Positions 22,664 through 34,815 of a stretch of DNA of 64,000 nt are shown one piece after another. How positions within the stretch are numbered: position 1 is the stretch's first letter; every line of letters begins with the position of its first letter. Below the pieces are notes generated by a model, which did not search any database, was not told the DNA's origin, and saw nothing but the letters and a program-made list of their open reading frames with translations. Origin of the DNA: Malania oleifera (taxonomy: Eukaryota; Streptophyta; Magnoliopsida; Santalales; Ximeniaceae); the NCBI RefSeq assembly GCF_029873635.1, contig NC_080421.1, positions 41,955,120-42,019,119 of the forward strand. Direction: 5' to 3'. The position numbers and the translations under genes are program-made.

Positions 22664-23672
22664 ATGGACCCTGGAGGAGGTAGTGCCCATACGAGTGGTA
22701 GTGACAATGCAGGGCCCTCGAGTGCAGGTGGGACTGATTCAGATGCAATATTATGTAGTGTAGCTCAGTAGGTTATGGCTGAGATCGTTAGGAGCCCCAT
22801 ATAGTAGGGAAGTCTATCTGTAGGCCATGGGTGTACAATAGAGAAATTCACCAAGATGAATCATTCAGCATTTTCAAAAGGTGCTGATCCTGCAGTCGTC
22901 AAAAATTGGATGCACGAGATTGAAAAGGTGTTGGCAGTATTGCGATGTACGGAGGAGTAGAGGGTCCTCTTCGCCAACTATAAACTGACAGGGGAGGCCG
23001 AGAGGTGGTGGACTGCTGTGAAACTCCCGGAGCAGCAGAGGATGATGTCGATAGCTATGTCACCGAAAGAATTATTTTTTGATTGATATTTTCCAGCCAC
23101 CATTAGAGAGGCCAAGGTGGAAAAGTTTTTGAATCTAAAGCAGGGACAGCAGTCAGTCCAACAGTATGCAACGAGGTTCATAAAGTTGTCCCGTTTTGCC
23201 CAGTATGTTGTTCCTAATGAAATAAAGAAGGCAAGATAGTTTGAAAGAGAATTGAGGCATGAAATATACAAGCAGGTAGTGGTGTTGAAGATACAGGATT
23301 TTACTGAGCTGGCCAAAAGAGCAGTGTTGGCTGAGACTAGTGAGCAGAGGGATGCAGAGGAGCAAGGACAGAAGAAGAGATATACGCCTTCAGGATTCCA
23401 GCAAGGATATAGGTAGGGTCAGTGGAGGAGAGGAAACTGTGGTAGAGGACAGAAGCAGGAGACTGGAGGTTGTGAGTTTCAGGCGGTGCAGAATTTCCCT
23501 GTTTGTCAAACTTGTGGGAAGAGACACTTGAGAGAGTGTCAAGTGAGGAGAGCCGTCTACTATCGCTGCAGTAGGCAGGGACACCTGGTGCAAGATTTCC
23601 CTACACCACCTAGTACCACTCCTGCTCCCAGACCATACTGGGGAGGCTATCAGTCGCCCCGTAGAGGTCAGT
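22664..23672 (+). pseudogene. gag of element C
   Basis: ATG at 22664 (MDPGGG) follows a leader of about 300 bases after the primer-binding site. Capsid motifs are [38 protein letters not shown] and QQYATRFIKLSRF. The nucleocapsid part has CQTCGKRHLREC and YYRCSRQGHLVQDF; the second knuckle lacks the last cysteine. At least six in-frame stops (near 22769, 22802, 22960, 23084, 23237 and 23414) show that it is dead. The frame itself is otherwise continuous into the protease, as in single-ORF chromoviruses. Confidence 0.8.
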
Positions 23673-25200
23673 AGAGGAATGTAGCTCCAACGAGGGTCTA
23701 TGCTTTGACGCCTGGAGATGCCGAGACCGTAGGCGACATCGTGATATGTACCTTTAATGTTTTATCATATCAAGTAATTGTTTTATTTGATTCAGGTATC
23801 ACCCACTCCTTTGTTTCTGCAGCCTATATTAAATTGTCTAGAAACAAAACCCATTTATTAGATGTAGAATTGCCAGTAGCTACACCGTCAAGGTCAGTGG
23901 TGCAATGTCGTAGGGTGTTCAGGGATTATTCGATAGAAATTCAAGGAAGGGTGCTACCAGCTGACCTTGTTGTGCTTAATATGCATGGATTTGATGTAAT
24001 ACTAGGTATGGATTGGCTTGCAGCTAACTACGCTAATATTTTCTGTCATCTGAAAGAGGTGATCTTCAGACCACCAGGGAAGTAAGAATTCAGATTTGTG
24101 GGATCGCATGTGAGTTCCCCGCCATAGTTAGTGTCAGTCATGTAGGCGAGAAGACTACTCCTGTACGGTTGTCAGGATTTATGGCCTTTATAAAGGAGGT
24201 GTCAGGAAATGAATTGAAGTTAGGCAATACACCAGTGGTTAAGGAGTTTCCAAACGTTTTTCCCAAAAGCTACTTGGGTTGTCTCCCAATCGCGAGGTAG
24301 ATTTCGCTGTTGATCTACTTCCTAGGACGACATCGATCTCTAAAGCCCCTTATCGAATGGCTCCAGAGGAATTGGGAGAATTAAAGGATCAGCTATAGGA
24401 TTTATTGAATAAAGGGTTTATCAAACCTAACGTTTCACCCTGGGGAGCACCAGTGTTATTCATAAAGAAGAAAGACGGGTTTATGAAGATGTGTATTGAC
24501 TATAGGGAAATAAACAAGGTAACCATTAAGAAAGGGTATCCTTTACCCTGCATAGATGACTTATTTGATTAGCTTCAAGGTACACGGGTCTATTCCAAGA
24601 TCGATCTCAGGTCAGGCTATGATCAGGTGAAAGTAAAAGCAAAAGATGTTTCTAAGTTAACTTTCAGGACAAGGTACGGGCATTATGAATTTCTAGTTAT
24701 GCCATTTGGTCTGACGAATGCTTCTGCTGTATTCATGGATTTAATGAATAAAAATTTTTCATCAGTATTTAGACCAATTTTTCAGAGTTTGCATTGATGA
24801 CATACTGGTTTACTCGAGGAGCTTTGAGCAGTATGAGACTCATCTACAACTGGTACTTCAGATGCTCAGGGAAAAGGAATTGTATTCTAAGTTTAGCAAA
24901 TGTGAATTTTGGCTAGAGAAAGTGTCGTTTTTGGGGCATGTTATTTCAAGGGATGGTATTTTAATGGATCCCAGCAAGATTGAGGCAGTGTTGAATTGGG
25001 AAAGGCTAAGGAATGTTCAGGAGATTAAGAGTTTCTTGGAACTAGCGGGTTATTATCGTCGGTTTGTGGAGGGGTTTTCTACTTTATCAGGACCTTTCAC
25101 GTGTCTGACCAGGAAGAATGTTAGGTTTGAATAGGATGTTGATTGTGAGTAAAGCTTCCATGAACTGAAATAGAGGCTCGTCACTACACCAGTATTCACG
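23673..25200 (+). pseudogene. protease-RT of element C
   Basis: Protease LFDSGITHSFV at about 23784 (Ala replaced by Ile after DSG) and ILGMDWLA near 24000. RT blocks IDYREINKV (24498), [24 protein letters not shown] (24680) are present. A frameshift near 24755 (AATAAAAATTTTTC) moves the rest to another frame, where the catalytic [10 protein letters not shown] (24788) keeps both aspartates. [10 protein letters not shown] and [12 protein letters not shown] follow. Stops occur near 24083, 24398, 24569 and 25132. Sequence is lost soon after the start of RNase H (about 25235). Confidence 0.8.
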
Positions 25201-25235
25201 ATTCCATCGGGGGTGATGGCTATGTAATTTACAGT

Positions 25236-25955
25236 GGCAGTAGGCGTGCATGCTGGATTTTGGGGGTTGTTGGACCAAGTATATGCTGCTGGTAGAGTTT
25301 GCATACAATAACAGCTATCAGGCCAACATCGGCATGACACCTTATGAGGCGTTCTATGGTGGGAGGTTTCGTTCTCCTCTATACTCGGATGAAATAGGAG
25401 AGAGGCGAGTGTTGGGACCAGAAATAGTGCAGCAAGCCTACGACAAAGTCCGACTCATTAAAGAAAGAATTTGTGCAACTCAAAGTTGGCAAAAGAGCTG
25501 TGCCGATACTTGCTGCTGGAAGCTAAAATTTGAAGTTGGGGACTATGTGTTTTGAAGATAGTGCCATTGAAGGGAGTTATGAGGTTTAGGAGGAAGGATA
25601 AGTTGAGCCCTATGTTCATTGGCCCTTTCGAAATACTTGAAAGAGTGGGGTCAGTTGCCTACCGGCTAGCTTTACCACCAACCTTGTTCAGAATACATGA
25701 CGTATTTCATATTTCCATGTTGAGGAAATATGTCCCAGATCCCTCCCATGTGGCCAGTTATGCAGAGTTAGAGCTTAGAAATTCACTGGCTTATGAGGAG
25801 ATACTAGTGCAAGTTTTAGACAGAAAAGAACAGGAATTACGCAGTAAGAAAATTTCTTCAGTAAAAGTCTTATGGAGGAATCACGTGGTGGAAGAAGCCT
25901 TTTAGGATTTGGAAGAAGAACACGACAAAAATACTCGCACTTATTCAATGGAGAT
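25236..25955 (+). pseudogene. Integrase C-terminus and pol tail of element C
   Basis: Starts abruptly at MLDFGGCWTKYMLLVEFAYNN, the sequence after the integrase catalytic core, so the zinc-binding part and most of the D-D-E core are deleted. Then come EAFYGGRFRSPLY, GVMRFRRKDKLSP, GPFEILERVGSVAYRLALP, HDVFHISMLRKYVPDPSH and VKVLWRNHVVEEAF. Stops at 25555 and 25903. The deletion joint is near 25235, giving a shortened pol. The tail is the part that carries a chromodomain-like region in chromoviruses, but I cannot see a clear chromodomain here. Confidence 0.75.
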
Positions 25956-26244
25956 CGGCACTATGTATATGAGTAAAGTAAATGTAGTATGGTTTAATTT
26001 TATGAAAAGCAAGATGATATATGTGTGAGTAGTATTGTAGGTTATAGAATAAGTAATATTTTGGTCTTAGGATAATTTTTCTTTTATGTATATATTGTAA
26101 TCTCCCAAGACCCTGTATGTAACCACGGTATTCCTCCGCCATAAGTGAGGGTAAGTAATAAAATAAGTAGCCCATTTTCATTAAAGGATGGTGTCAATAC
26201 AGATAGTAAATTTTGAGGATGAAACTCTTATAAGGAGGAGAAAA
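25956..26244 (+). promoter_or_regulatory. 3' UTR and polypurine tract of element C
   Basis: Contains the conserved block GTAATCTCCCAAGAC to GAGGGTAAGTAATAAA (26097-26162) shared with elements A and B. The polypurine tract AAGGAGGAGAAAA (26232-26244) adjoins the 3' LTR. Confidence 0.75.
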
Positions 26245-28383
26245 TGTAGAGGCCCGAAGAATTATAGTAATTAAATAATAAAGAAAGGAAAGAAAAGGAA
26301 TTTTAAAAGAGATTTCAGTAGGGTCTCGTCGACAAGGGAAGAAGTGCTTGTCGACGAGCAGGGCCTTGGGCTTGTCAATGGGGATGCATATCTTGTCAAT
26401 GAAAACTTATTGAGGGACTGTTTCCAAAGCCTGAAACTCGTCGACGAGGAGATGTGACTCGTTGACGAGGCCACGTGGACAAGCATTATATAAAAGGCCA
26501 AGAATACATTTTCCTGCGAGAGAAGCATCGGGATTTTCCTCTGTCTCTCTCTAGCTTTGTCCCCTCTGCCTTCTCTTTAAAAATCCAGCTTCATTCTACG
26601 CCGATGATCCGAAGCCGCCACGTTACTCCTGGTAAGATTCTCTACAAATCCGCTAGAGTGATTTGTTGGTTATGCTAACTTGGATACCATCTCGAAATTT
26701 GGGTAAGTTGATTATTTTAAGTTTTATTAAGGTATTTGGTATTTTTGAGATGAGAAAATGTATTAGATGGGGTTATATTGAAGTTTTGTTGGGGGAAATG
26801 TAAATTTCAAGGTATTGAGCTGGGAACACCACAGGTGCATGATAGGTTAATTTGTGGGCTTTTTGGTAAGTCAGGTAAAAGGATAAACTAAGTCAGCAAT
26901 TTTCATGACATTATTTACCATATTACAACATTTATTTTCAGAAATTATGTATGTATTAACACAGTATTTGGGAATACTGGAATTGAATAGAAAAATGGAT
27001 TTTAATATTATTTATCAGGATATATGATTTCAGATCAGGTTTTATACTTAAAAACATTATTCATATTTGTGTGGCATAAGTATAATTTTCATGAAATTGT
27101 ATTATATCAAAATATTGTGATTTTCCTAGAATAAGCATGGTTTTCTTAGTTTTCGGGAAAACCATGAAAACGATATAGGAACTATGTTTAAAGTATGGTA
27201 TTGAAATAGTACAAGGATTTCAAAAATATGTATGTTAAAATATGCCGGCGCAAGGGCCATGGTTTTATATGATATGCTATGCCGGCGTAAGAATCGTGGT
27301 TTTGCATGTTATACTATGTCGGCATAAGGGCCATGACTCACAAAATATAATATGTTGGCGTAAGGGCCATGGTTTACATGATATGTTTTGCAAAAGTTCA
27401 TGAAAGTATTATTATGACAAATATTATTATGAAACAGCTTTGAATCATTATATAAAACTTACTATATGTTATCAGAACTCAGATGGTTTGGTTTAGGCTT
27501 TCACGAAGCACAGCATTGTTGCTATATTTTCACGATCATGTGTGAGTTAGTGCTACCACATGTCGCAAGGGACTATGGGAGAACGGCAGTCGATGTGGTT
27601 TTATGGTAGTGCAGGCGTCCCTCTAGCAATCCGGACTAGGAGGGCTATACCCATTATACTTACAAACTTATGTTGATCTAGTGTAGTCGGCCAACCATTG
27701 CTAGGTCCCGCCTTTGGGCCGCACAACCTAGTTATGTAAGGGTAAGACATGACACCAATCAGGTATCCATCCAGGGTGCTATTTCATGTACAGAATTATA
27801 CGATGATTTTCATGTATAGAAACTCAGTATGTTATACCATGTTATGATAAATTATGTTTTACTCAGATATGATGCAACCGGTTTTACCAAATATGATTTG
27901 TGAAATGTTACATGTATAACATGCATGAAAATACTCATGTTGCCACACACTGATGTTAGTTTATTTCCCTTACTGAGAGGTGTCTCAACCTAGCTATATA
28001 AACATTTCAGGAGATCTAAATAGAAGAGCAGATTGAGCTCCGCAGCGTTGGAGGTCAACTGTTCGACCCAGATAGAAGGGTAAGTCGTTATGCTAGGGTT
28101 TGATGGACTTTTGGATTACGACCCTAGGGCACTTTTTGATCATTTTGGGATGTGTATATGTGTATAATAGGTATGGTAGAACTCTGGTATTGTGCTGGTT
28201 GGATGATTTGATATGTATATGATTTTACATTTTCCGCTGCTTAGGTATCAGAGTTATATTTCAAGTATATCCCTAGTACCCATGGGTCTAGGTTGATCTC
28301 GTTTTATCAGCTTAACAAAATATCAGGATTATTATATTAAATGTTATTAAAAAAAATTATTGTAAATTAGGGAGGTTGTTACA
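26245..28383 (+). repeat. 3' LTR of element C
   Basis: Runs 2139 bases, TGTAGAGGCCC to GTTGTTACA. Compared with the 5' LTR it lacks about 46 bases of the U3 dyad array and one 37-bp unit, and carries scattered transitions. TGAGAGGTGTCTCA is at 27974-27987. Confidence 0.9.
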
Positions 28384-29112
28384 CATAGGGTGGCACCATC
28401 GTACTATTATTATTTTTGACTTGGCTATAGTCGACCAGCTATATGCTAGGTCCAGCCTCCGTGCCACACAACCCGTCATGGGGGAAGCATGTCGCAAGTG
28501 TATGTGATGGTATGACGATGCTAGTCCTACAAACCAGGTTCTATCTTCTAAGCATATATAGGCATATGTACTATAAAAAGGGCTATATTGAGCCAACAGT
28601 GTGTATTTTCAGATTTATAGAGCAATGTAGATTTTAAAATGCCAATTAAATGTATTTAAATGTTAGCCGTATATGTACTAGGAAATCTAATGCTAGCCAC
28701 ACACTGATGATAATATAATCCGTCTTTGTGAAAGGTGTCTCACCCTTTTATACAAATGTTGTTTTAGGTCCTCCGAGGGATCGAGCCTAGCATTCTGCCG
28801 AATTGAGTTTAGACGATAAACAGCCTTTTCTAAAACTGGTGAGATGTTAGACAATGTCTGTCTCTTTTTGGGAATTGTAATAGTAGATTATGTTTTTATT
28901 TATGTATGGATGTATATGGGAAACAGTTAGAAACTCTGGTAAGTATTAGATGACGTATGTATTTCCACTGTGTATGTTTATATAGATCAGTATGGAACAC
29001 CCGTTTTTTTCCCCTTATTTGGGTGGGTTGTATATGTATGGTATCAAAGAGATGTATGCTATGTATGTTTAGTAGCACTCCGAGCCCACCTAAAGGGTCA
29101 GGGAACTACAGG

Positions 29113-29125
29113 TTGTATCAGAGTT
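29113..29125 (+). promoter_or_regulatory. Degenerate primer-binding site, element B
   Basis: TTGTATCAGAGTT follows the LTR end ACTACA by two bases. Compared with TGGTATCAGAGCC it has several changes, mostly transitions. Confidence 0.65.
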
Positions 29126-29491
29126 TAGCTTGCTAGGTATTGCATACTAAGTCAAATGGTATTACTAGAGTATAGGTGTCAGAGTAGGGCAAGGATAGGA
29201 TTGGGTATGATAGGACTTTCGAGTTTTGTTTCGCAAGCCTGGAGGAAGAAATCCATTGGTGGACTTTTGTGTTTTGCTAGATCATTCGATGGGTACAAAA
29301 AATCATAATCCATTGTCGCTTTTGTTTTTAAGTGGAGGAGAAAAACTTGAGTTAGAATAAGGGTATTAGGTTCGCAGAGTACGTGGTCATTAGGGACGTT
29401 GGTTTATTAAGATAAGTCTTATAGTATTGTAGTTATAGCATATATGTAAGGTACCAAGATTCTAAACAATTTTCTCAATTGTCTCTTCAGG

Positions 29492-30433
29492 ATGTTATCT
29501 AGGGATAATACTACTAACACTTGAGGCAGTAGTAGTGAGGGGGCTGGCCGTGAGGCTTGCAGTGACTCCATAGTGGTATTTTGGAACTTCGCCCAGTAGC
29601 TCATGGCTGAAGTTGTGCGAACTTCTAGGGGGCTAGACTGTCCCACATCTGAGTTCGGAGGTTTTATCGATCAGTTTACTCGTCTGAAACCCCCTACCTT
29701 CGCAGGGAGTACAGACCCGATTCGAGCAGAGAATTAGATTCAGGAGATCGAGAAGATCTTGGCTGTTTTACGTTGTTCGGATGAGCAAAAGGTGCTCTAC
29801 ATGACTTTTAAGTTAATGGGCGAGGCGGAGAGATGGTGGGAATCAGTGAGGCTATTAAAGGGGCAGAGGCCAGTACAGGTGGGAATGACATGGGGCCGTT
29901 TCAGAGAGGTTTTCTTTGAGCGGTACTTTCCAACCTCTATCAGTAACACGAAGATGGAGGAATTCATGAACTTGACACAGGGTCAGCTGACGATTCAGCA
30001 ATATGCCACCAAATTCATGAATTTATCACGTTTTTCTTCTTTTATGGTACCAGACGAGGCGAGGAAGGCCTAGAAGTTTGAGAGGGGTCTGAAAAAGGAG
30101 ATCTTGAAGTAGGTGGCGATACTAAAGATTTATGATTTTGCAACGCTGGTGGATAAAGCCACCGTAGCAGAGGAGATCCTACAGGGGGATTCAGAGGTTC
30201 AGGTGCGAGGCAGGGCACTTGAAAGAAATATGGTGGTGGCGGAGGCCAACAGCAAGAGACTGGTGGAGGTACATCTCAGGGAACCTCATCTTCCTCTGCT
30301 TGTCCTACTTATGGCAAGCGGCATTCAGGAAAGTGTATATGGGAATAGGGTGTTTGCTACCGGTGTGGCAGACTAGGGCATATGGCGCGTGATTGCGGCA
30401 TGCCAAGGAGCAATGCACCCCCACAACAGCCAT
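29492..30433 (+). pseudogene. gag of element B
   Basis: ATG at 29492 (MLSRDN). Capsid motifs are [66 protein letters not shown] and [16 protein letters not shown]. The nucleocapsid knuckle CGRLGHMARDC (about 30365-30395) lies in another frame than the 30113-30376 stretch, so a frameshift falls between. Stops near 29522, 29597, 29735, 30071 and 30110. Best preserved stretch: 29759-30073. Confidence 0.8.
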
Positions 30434-31200
30434 ATCAGGGAGCTGCTTAGGTACCACGTGGCAGATATCAGAGGGGTATAACCCAGGAGAGGGTGTATTC
30501 CCTAACTCCTGACGACGTAGAGAACACATGAGATGTGGTGATATGTAATATTTATATGCTTTCAAATAAAGTTGTAGTACTATTTGATTCAGGAGGGATG
30601 CATTTCTTTATTTTCCGGGGATTCGTTAAATTATGTCATTTGGAGGCATAGTTGTTAGATACTGAATTAGTAGTGGCTACACCGTCAGGGTTAGTAGTCA
30701 TATGTAGTAGGGTGATTTGGGATTTCCCAGTAGTGATTCAGGGGAGAGTATTACCAGTCAGTTTGATTGTGTTTCATATGCATGGCTTCGATATCATTTT
30801 GGGGATGAACTGGCTAGTAGCCAGTTATGCCAATATCGATTGCCACAGGAGTGAGGTAGTATTAGGGCCTCCTGGGGAGCAGAAATTCAAGTTCGTAGGG
30901 TTGTGTGTGCATTTTGCACCACATATCCTTTCACCTATTCAGGCTAAGAAACTCCACGTGTCCATGCTTAGGAGGTATGTTCTAGATCCTTCGCATGTGA
31001 TCAATTACGAGTCTTTGGAGCTTGAGGACACGTCAACATATGAGGAGATACCAATTCAGATCCTAGATCATAAAGCAGGAGCTACGCACGAAGAGGATTC
31101 CATTTGTAAAGGTGTTATGGTGTAATCACGCAATGGAGGAAGTTTCATGGGAGTTAGATACAGAGATACGTTAGAAGTATCCTCATCCTTTCAGAGATGC
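30434..31200 (+). pseudogene. Protease fused to pol tail, element B
   Basis: The protease motif LFDSGG (30570; Ala-Thr lost) is followed by ILGMNWLVASYANID (30796-30840), EVVLGPPGEQKFKFVG and IQAKKL. At about 30945 the sequence jumps to HVSMLRRYVLDPSH and YEEIPIQILDH, the pol C-terminus. RT, RNase H and integrase are deleted, yet the joint is in frame, leaving a 157-codon open stretch (30652-31125). A later frameshift near 31075 moves the VKVLW-type ending out of frame. No function is likely. Confidence 0.8.
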
Positions 31201-31514
31201 TCAGAGCTAGATAGGTAAGTAGATCAGCAGGTAAGTGGTTTTTATGTATATATAGTGGTTAAAGTAGGTTTGGTTATGATTTAGCGTATGTTTGGTCTTC
31301 GGGAGAGTTACTTTGGATATTGTAATCTCCCAAGACATTATGTGTAAAGATGGTATTCCTCCGTCATAAATAAGGGCAGGTAATAAATTTGAGACGGGGC
31401 TACTATGTGGGTGGCTGCCTGCTTTTTCTAGAGTGAGAGCAGTGATAGTTCAGATGATGTGATAGAAAATAGTTAACAAATTTCGAGGATGAAATTTTTA
31501 TAAGGATGGGAGAT
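31201..31514 (+). promoter_or_regulatory. 3' UTR and polypurine tract of element B
   Basis: Carries the shared GTAATCTCCCAAGAC to AATAAA block (31321-31387). The polypurine tract reads AAGGATGGGAGAT (31502-31514), with a T inside that the 16631-16643 copy lacks. Confidence 0.75.
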
Positions 31515-33735
31515 TGTAGTATCCCGAACCAGGAGATAAAGAAATAAATTAATAAAAAAGAGGGATGGAAAATTTTGGAAAAATAGGTAGCATGGCCTCG
31601 TTGACGAATCCCAGTTTTCATCGACGAGCACCCTTCTAGGAATCATCGACAAAGTTCATGTCCTCATCGATGAATAGATCTCGAGAGTTTCGGATAAATT
31701 CAAGCTTCAAGTTTGTCGACGAAGCTAGGTGGTCGTCAACGAACTCCCTTCTGTGGTTCGTCGACGAAGACTCCATTTCATCGACGAATGTGGCTGAGTC
31801 AAAGACTTAAAGGTGAAGCAAGCTTTGATATTTTAGAAAACTAAATATCTCTCTTTCTCTCTCTAGAACCATGAACCGGACTCTCTCTTCTCGATTTTCT
31901 TGCTGATCATCGCCATATTCAACGATCGGATGTTACCATAAGGTCTAGGAGCAGTTGTCTACATATCTAGCGGAGTGGATTATTGATCCAGGCATTTCGG
32001 GCCCCACTCCTAAATGCTAAGGTTTCAGCCTTTTAGGGCATTTTTCAGGAAAACAGGTAAGGGGATTATATTATGTCAGCTATATTTATGAGTTCTAACC
32101 AAATAGAATGTTATAATGGTATTTATATATACAGTTACGGTTTTCTAGGGTTCCCGAGCCAAGGGTTTGGTTAACCAACTTTATTTCCGAAACCAACTAT
32201 GCAAATTTAAATATGATATTTTTAAAGTATAGTATTGGACTTTCTAAATGTTTTCACGGGTTAGAAATTTGTCATTTCAAACCATAGGCTTGTTTTAAAA
32301 CCAACCAAAGATGGTAGGGTTGATTATCTCCATTTTTCCTATATTTAGCTATGAATCTATATTTAGTAAAATAACAACCTGAAGATATTCATACGCTAAT
32401 TTTAGCAGTAGTATTTACCTTCTCAAGTAGATGATTTATTTATGAGTTACTAGATGAAAATTTGTGTGGCATGAGTATAGTTTTTAATTGGCATTAAATG
32501 AGCAAGTTTTGTGTAATACTGAAATGTAACAGTTATATGCTGAGATATGAGATATGATGACTATATGCCGAGAGATGAGATATGACGGCTAAATGCCGAG
32601 TTTATGAAATGTCAGCTTTTACCAAGCCAGTTTATGATAGATATAAAACGTCGATTTTTACCGAGCCAATTTGTGACAGATATGATACGCCAATTTTTAC
32701 CGAGTCAGTATCTAGCAGATGTTTTCACAGAATTATGTATAGCTTATATCCTATACAGTTTTATGAAATGAATTATGATTACAGTTTTATACAATGTAAA
32801 TTGTCATATATGATAGTAGAGCCCTGTTGTTACGATCTCATGGTAAGAGCACTGTACCGTAGCTATATGTATGTAGGGGTGCAACCACACGTCTCAGTTA
32901 GAGTGTGGATATGGGAAAGACAATTGGTGGCCTAGGTAAAGTACTCCCCGATGCAGAAATTGCGGGGCTCCATCCGATGCAGTAATTTCGGATGACTCTA
33001 CCTTTGAGCACAGGGTAGGCACCATCATACTACTATTATGTTTGATTTGGTTATAGTCGGCCAACTATATGCTAGGTCCAACCCTCAGGCTGCACAACTC
33101 ATCATAAGGGGAAGCAAGTCGCACGTGCATGTGATGGCGTGACGACACTAGTCCTACAAACCAGGTTGTATCTTCTAGGCATATATGGGCATATTTACTA
33201 TAAAAAGGGCTATATTGAGTCAACAGCATGTATTTTCAGATTTACAGAGCAATGCAGATTTTAAAATTCCAATTAAATGTAATTAAATGTTAGCAGTATA
33301 TGTACATAGGAAATATCATGCTAGCCACACACTGATGATAATATAATCCATCTTACTGAGAGGTGTCTCACATTTTTACACAAATGTTGTTTCAGGTCCT
33401 CCAAGGGATCAAGCCTAGCATTTTGTCGGGCTGAGTTTAGATAGTAGACAGTCCTTGCTAGAGCTGGTGAGATATTAGACAGTGTCTGTCTCTTTTGGGA
33501 ATTATAATAGCACATTATGTTTTTATTTATGTATGGATGTATATGGTAAATAGTTAGAAACTCTTGTAAGTATTAGATGATGTATGTATTTCACCTGTGT
33601 ATGTTTATATAGATCAGTATGGAACACTCGTTTTTTCCCTTGTTTGGGCGAGTTGTATATGTATGGTATCATAGACATGTATGTTATGTGTGTTTAGTTG
33701 CACTCCGGGCCCACCTAGAGGGCCGGGGCACTACA
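31515..33735 (+). repeat. Second LTR of element B (uninterrupted)
   Basis: Runs 2221 bases, TGTAGTATCCCG to GGGGCACTACA. It serves as the empty-site reference for the two insertions in the first B LTR. Contains GTCGAC dyads (31600-31790), GCACTGTACCGTAG (32849-32862), CCACAC with GTGTGG (32885-32908) and TGAGAGGTGTCTCA (33357-33370). Confidence 0.9.
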
Positions 33736-34815
33736 ACTCGATATTCCTAAGTGGAAGTGGGAACATATTTCTATAGATTTTGTTACAAGGTTACCACAGG
33801 CATTGCATGGACAGGACGCCATCTGGGTGGTCGTGGACCGATTAATGAAGACTGCTAATTTCCTTCCCATCAGAATTAACTACTCCTTGAGTAGATTGGC
33901 AGGTTTGTACATACAGGAGGCAGTTAGACTGCATGGCATGCTAGTGTCCATTATATCGGATAGAGACCAACGATTCACATCGCAGTTTTGGAAAAATTTG
34001 TAAGGGGCCATGTGTTCTCACTTGACGTTCAACACAGCATTTCATCCTCAGATAGATGGTCAGACGGAAAGAATGGTACAAATACTGGAGGATATGCTCT
34101 GAGCATGTGTACTGGACTTTGGGGGTAGTTGGATCCAGTATATGCCACTAGTTGAGTTTGCTTATAACAACAGCTACCAAGCAAGCAATGGGATGGAACC
34201 ATATGAGGCGTTACATGGTAGGAGGTGTCGATCCCCATTATACTAGGATGAGATTAGGGAAAAACATATTTTGGGGCCAGAATTGGTTCAACAAACTCAT
34301 GATAAAGTCAGACTTATCAGAGACAGAATCAAAACAACTCAGAGTCGGTAGAAAAGTTATGCAGATACTCGCCGGTGAGAGTTGGAATTTGGTGCAAGAG
34401 ATTATGCATTTTTAAAAGTTACACCGGTAAAAGGGGTGATGAGATTCAGGAGGAAGGGTAAGCTAAGCCCTACGTACATTGGACCATTCGAGATACTTGA
34501 AAGAGTGGGTCCGATTGCGTACATATTAGTCTTACCACCGGTTCTATCCAGAATTCATGACGTATTCCATATATCCATGTTGAGGAAATATGTCTCAGAT
34601 CCCTCCCATGTGATTAGTTATGAGGTACTGGAGCTTGGTGATGCCTTATCTTATGAAGAAGTACTAGTGCAGATTTTAGATCAAAAGGAACAAGAACTGC
34701 GCACAAAGATACTGGTGAAAGTACTATGGTGCAACCATGCAGTTGAGGAGGTTTTGTGGTAATTAGAGGAACAAATGCAGCAAAGATATCCACACTTGTT
34801 TAGTGGAGCTAAGAG
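33736..34815 (+). pseudogene. Integrase and pol tail of element A
   Basis: Starts inside integrase with IPKWKWEHISIDFVTRLP. The three catalytic acidic residues are recognisable: Asp in SIDFV (33778), Asp in ISDRDQRF (33955) and Glu in DGQTERM (34057). Next come FAYNNSYQASNGMEPYEAL, RCRSPLY, GVMRFRRKGKLSP, GPFEILERVGP, SRIHDVFHISMLRKYVSDPSH, VQILDQKEQELRTK, VKVLWCNHAVEEVLW and QQRYPHLF. Stops include 34001, 34100, 34242, 34349, 34375 and 34760. The zinc-binding N-terminus is absent because element B and a deletion cut the gene. Integrase joins cDNA to chromosomes; this copy is dead. Confidence 0.85.

Larger units (their letters stand above)
20099..28383 (+). mobile_element. Ty3/gypsy element C, two LTRs
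   Basis: The only gypsy element here with both LTR ends in place. TGTAGAGACCC starts it and GTTGTTACA ends it. Flanks CACAA (20094-20098) and CATAG (28384-28388) fit a decayed CACAG duplication; the intact B LTR reads GCACAGGG at the site (33019). It has gag, protease, RT and the pol tail, but most of RNase H and the integrase core are deleted. It is non-autonomous and broken by stops. The LTRs differ by roughly one base in eight in the first 200 by eye, mostly transitions, so it is an old insertion. Confidence 0.9.
16644..29110 (+). repeat. First LTR of element B, twice interrupted
   Basis: LTR pieces are 16644-17101, 19026-20098 and 28389-29110, about 2.25 kb in all, collinear with the uninterrupted copy at 31515-33735. 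The gaps are the solo LTR at 17102-19020 and element C at 20099-28383. It ends GGAACTACA. Confidence 0.85.
16160..33735 (+). mobile_element. Ty3/gypsy element B, tandem-LTR compound
   Basis: Order: 3' part of a B internal region (16160-16643), LTR (16644-29110, split by insertions), internally deleted B (29111-31514), LTR (31515-33735). Having B internal sequence on both sides of the first LTR means this is not a simple insertion; LTR-mediated unequal recombination or two B copies sharing an LTR would give it. The right LTR end CACTACA joins the integrase of A (ACTCG at 33736 would be the TSD). The left partner was lost. LTRs start TGTAGTATCC. Confidence 0.75.

Noticed and set aside
25053..25340. 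Minus-strand open frames of 73-95 codons
   Set aside because: Shadows of the RT and integrase remnants of element C on the plus strand.
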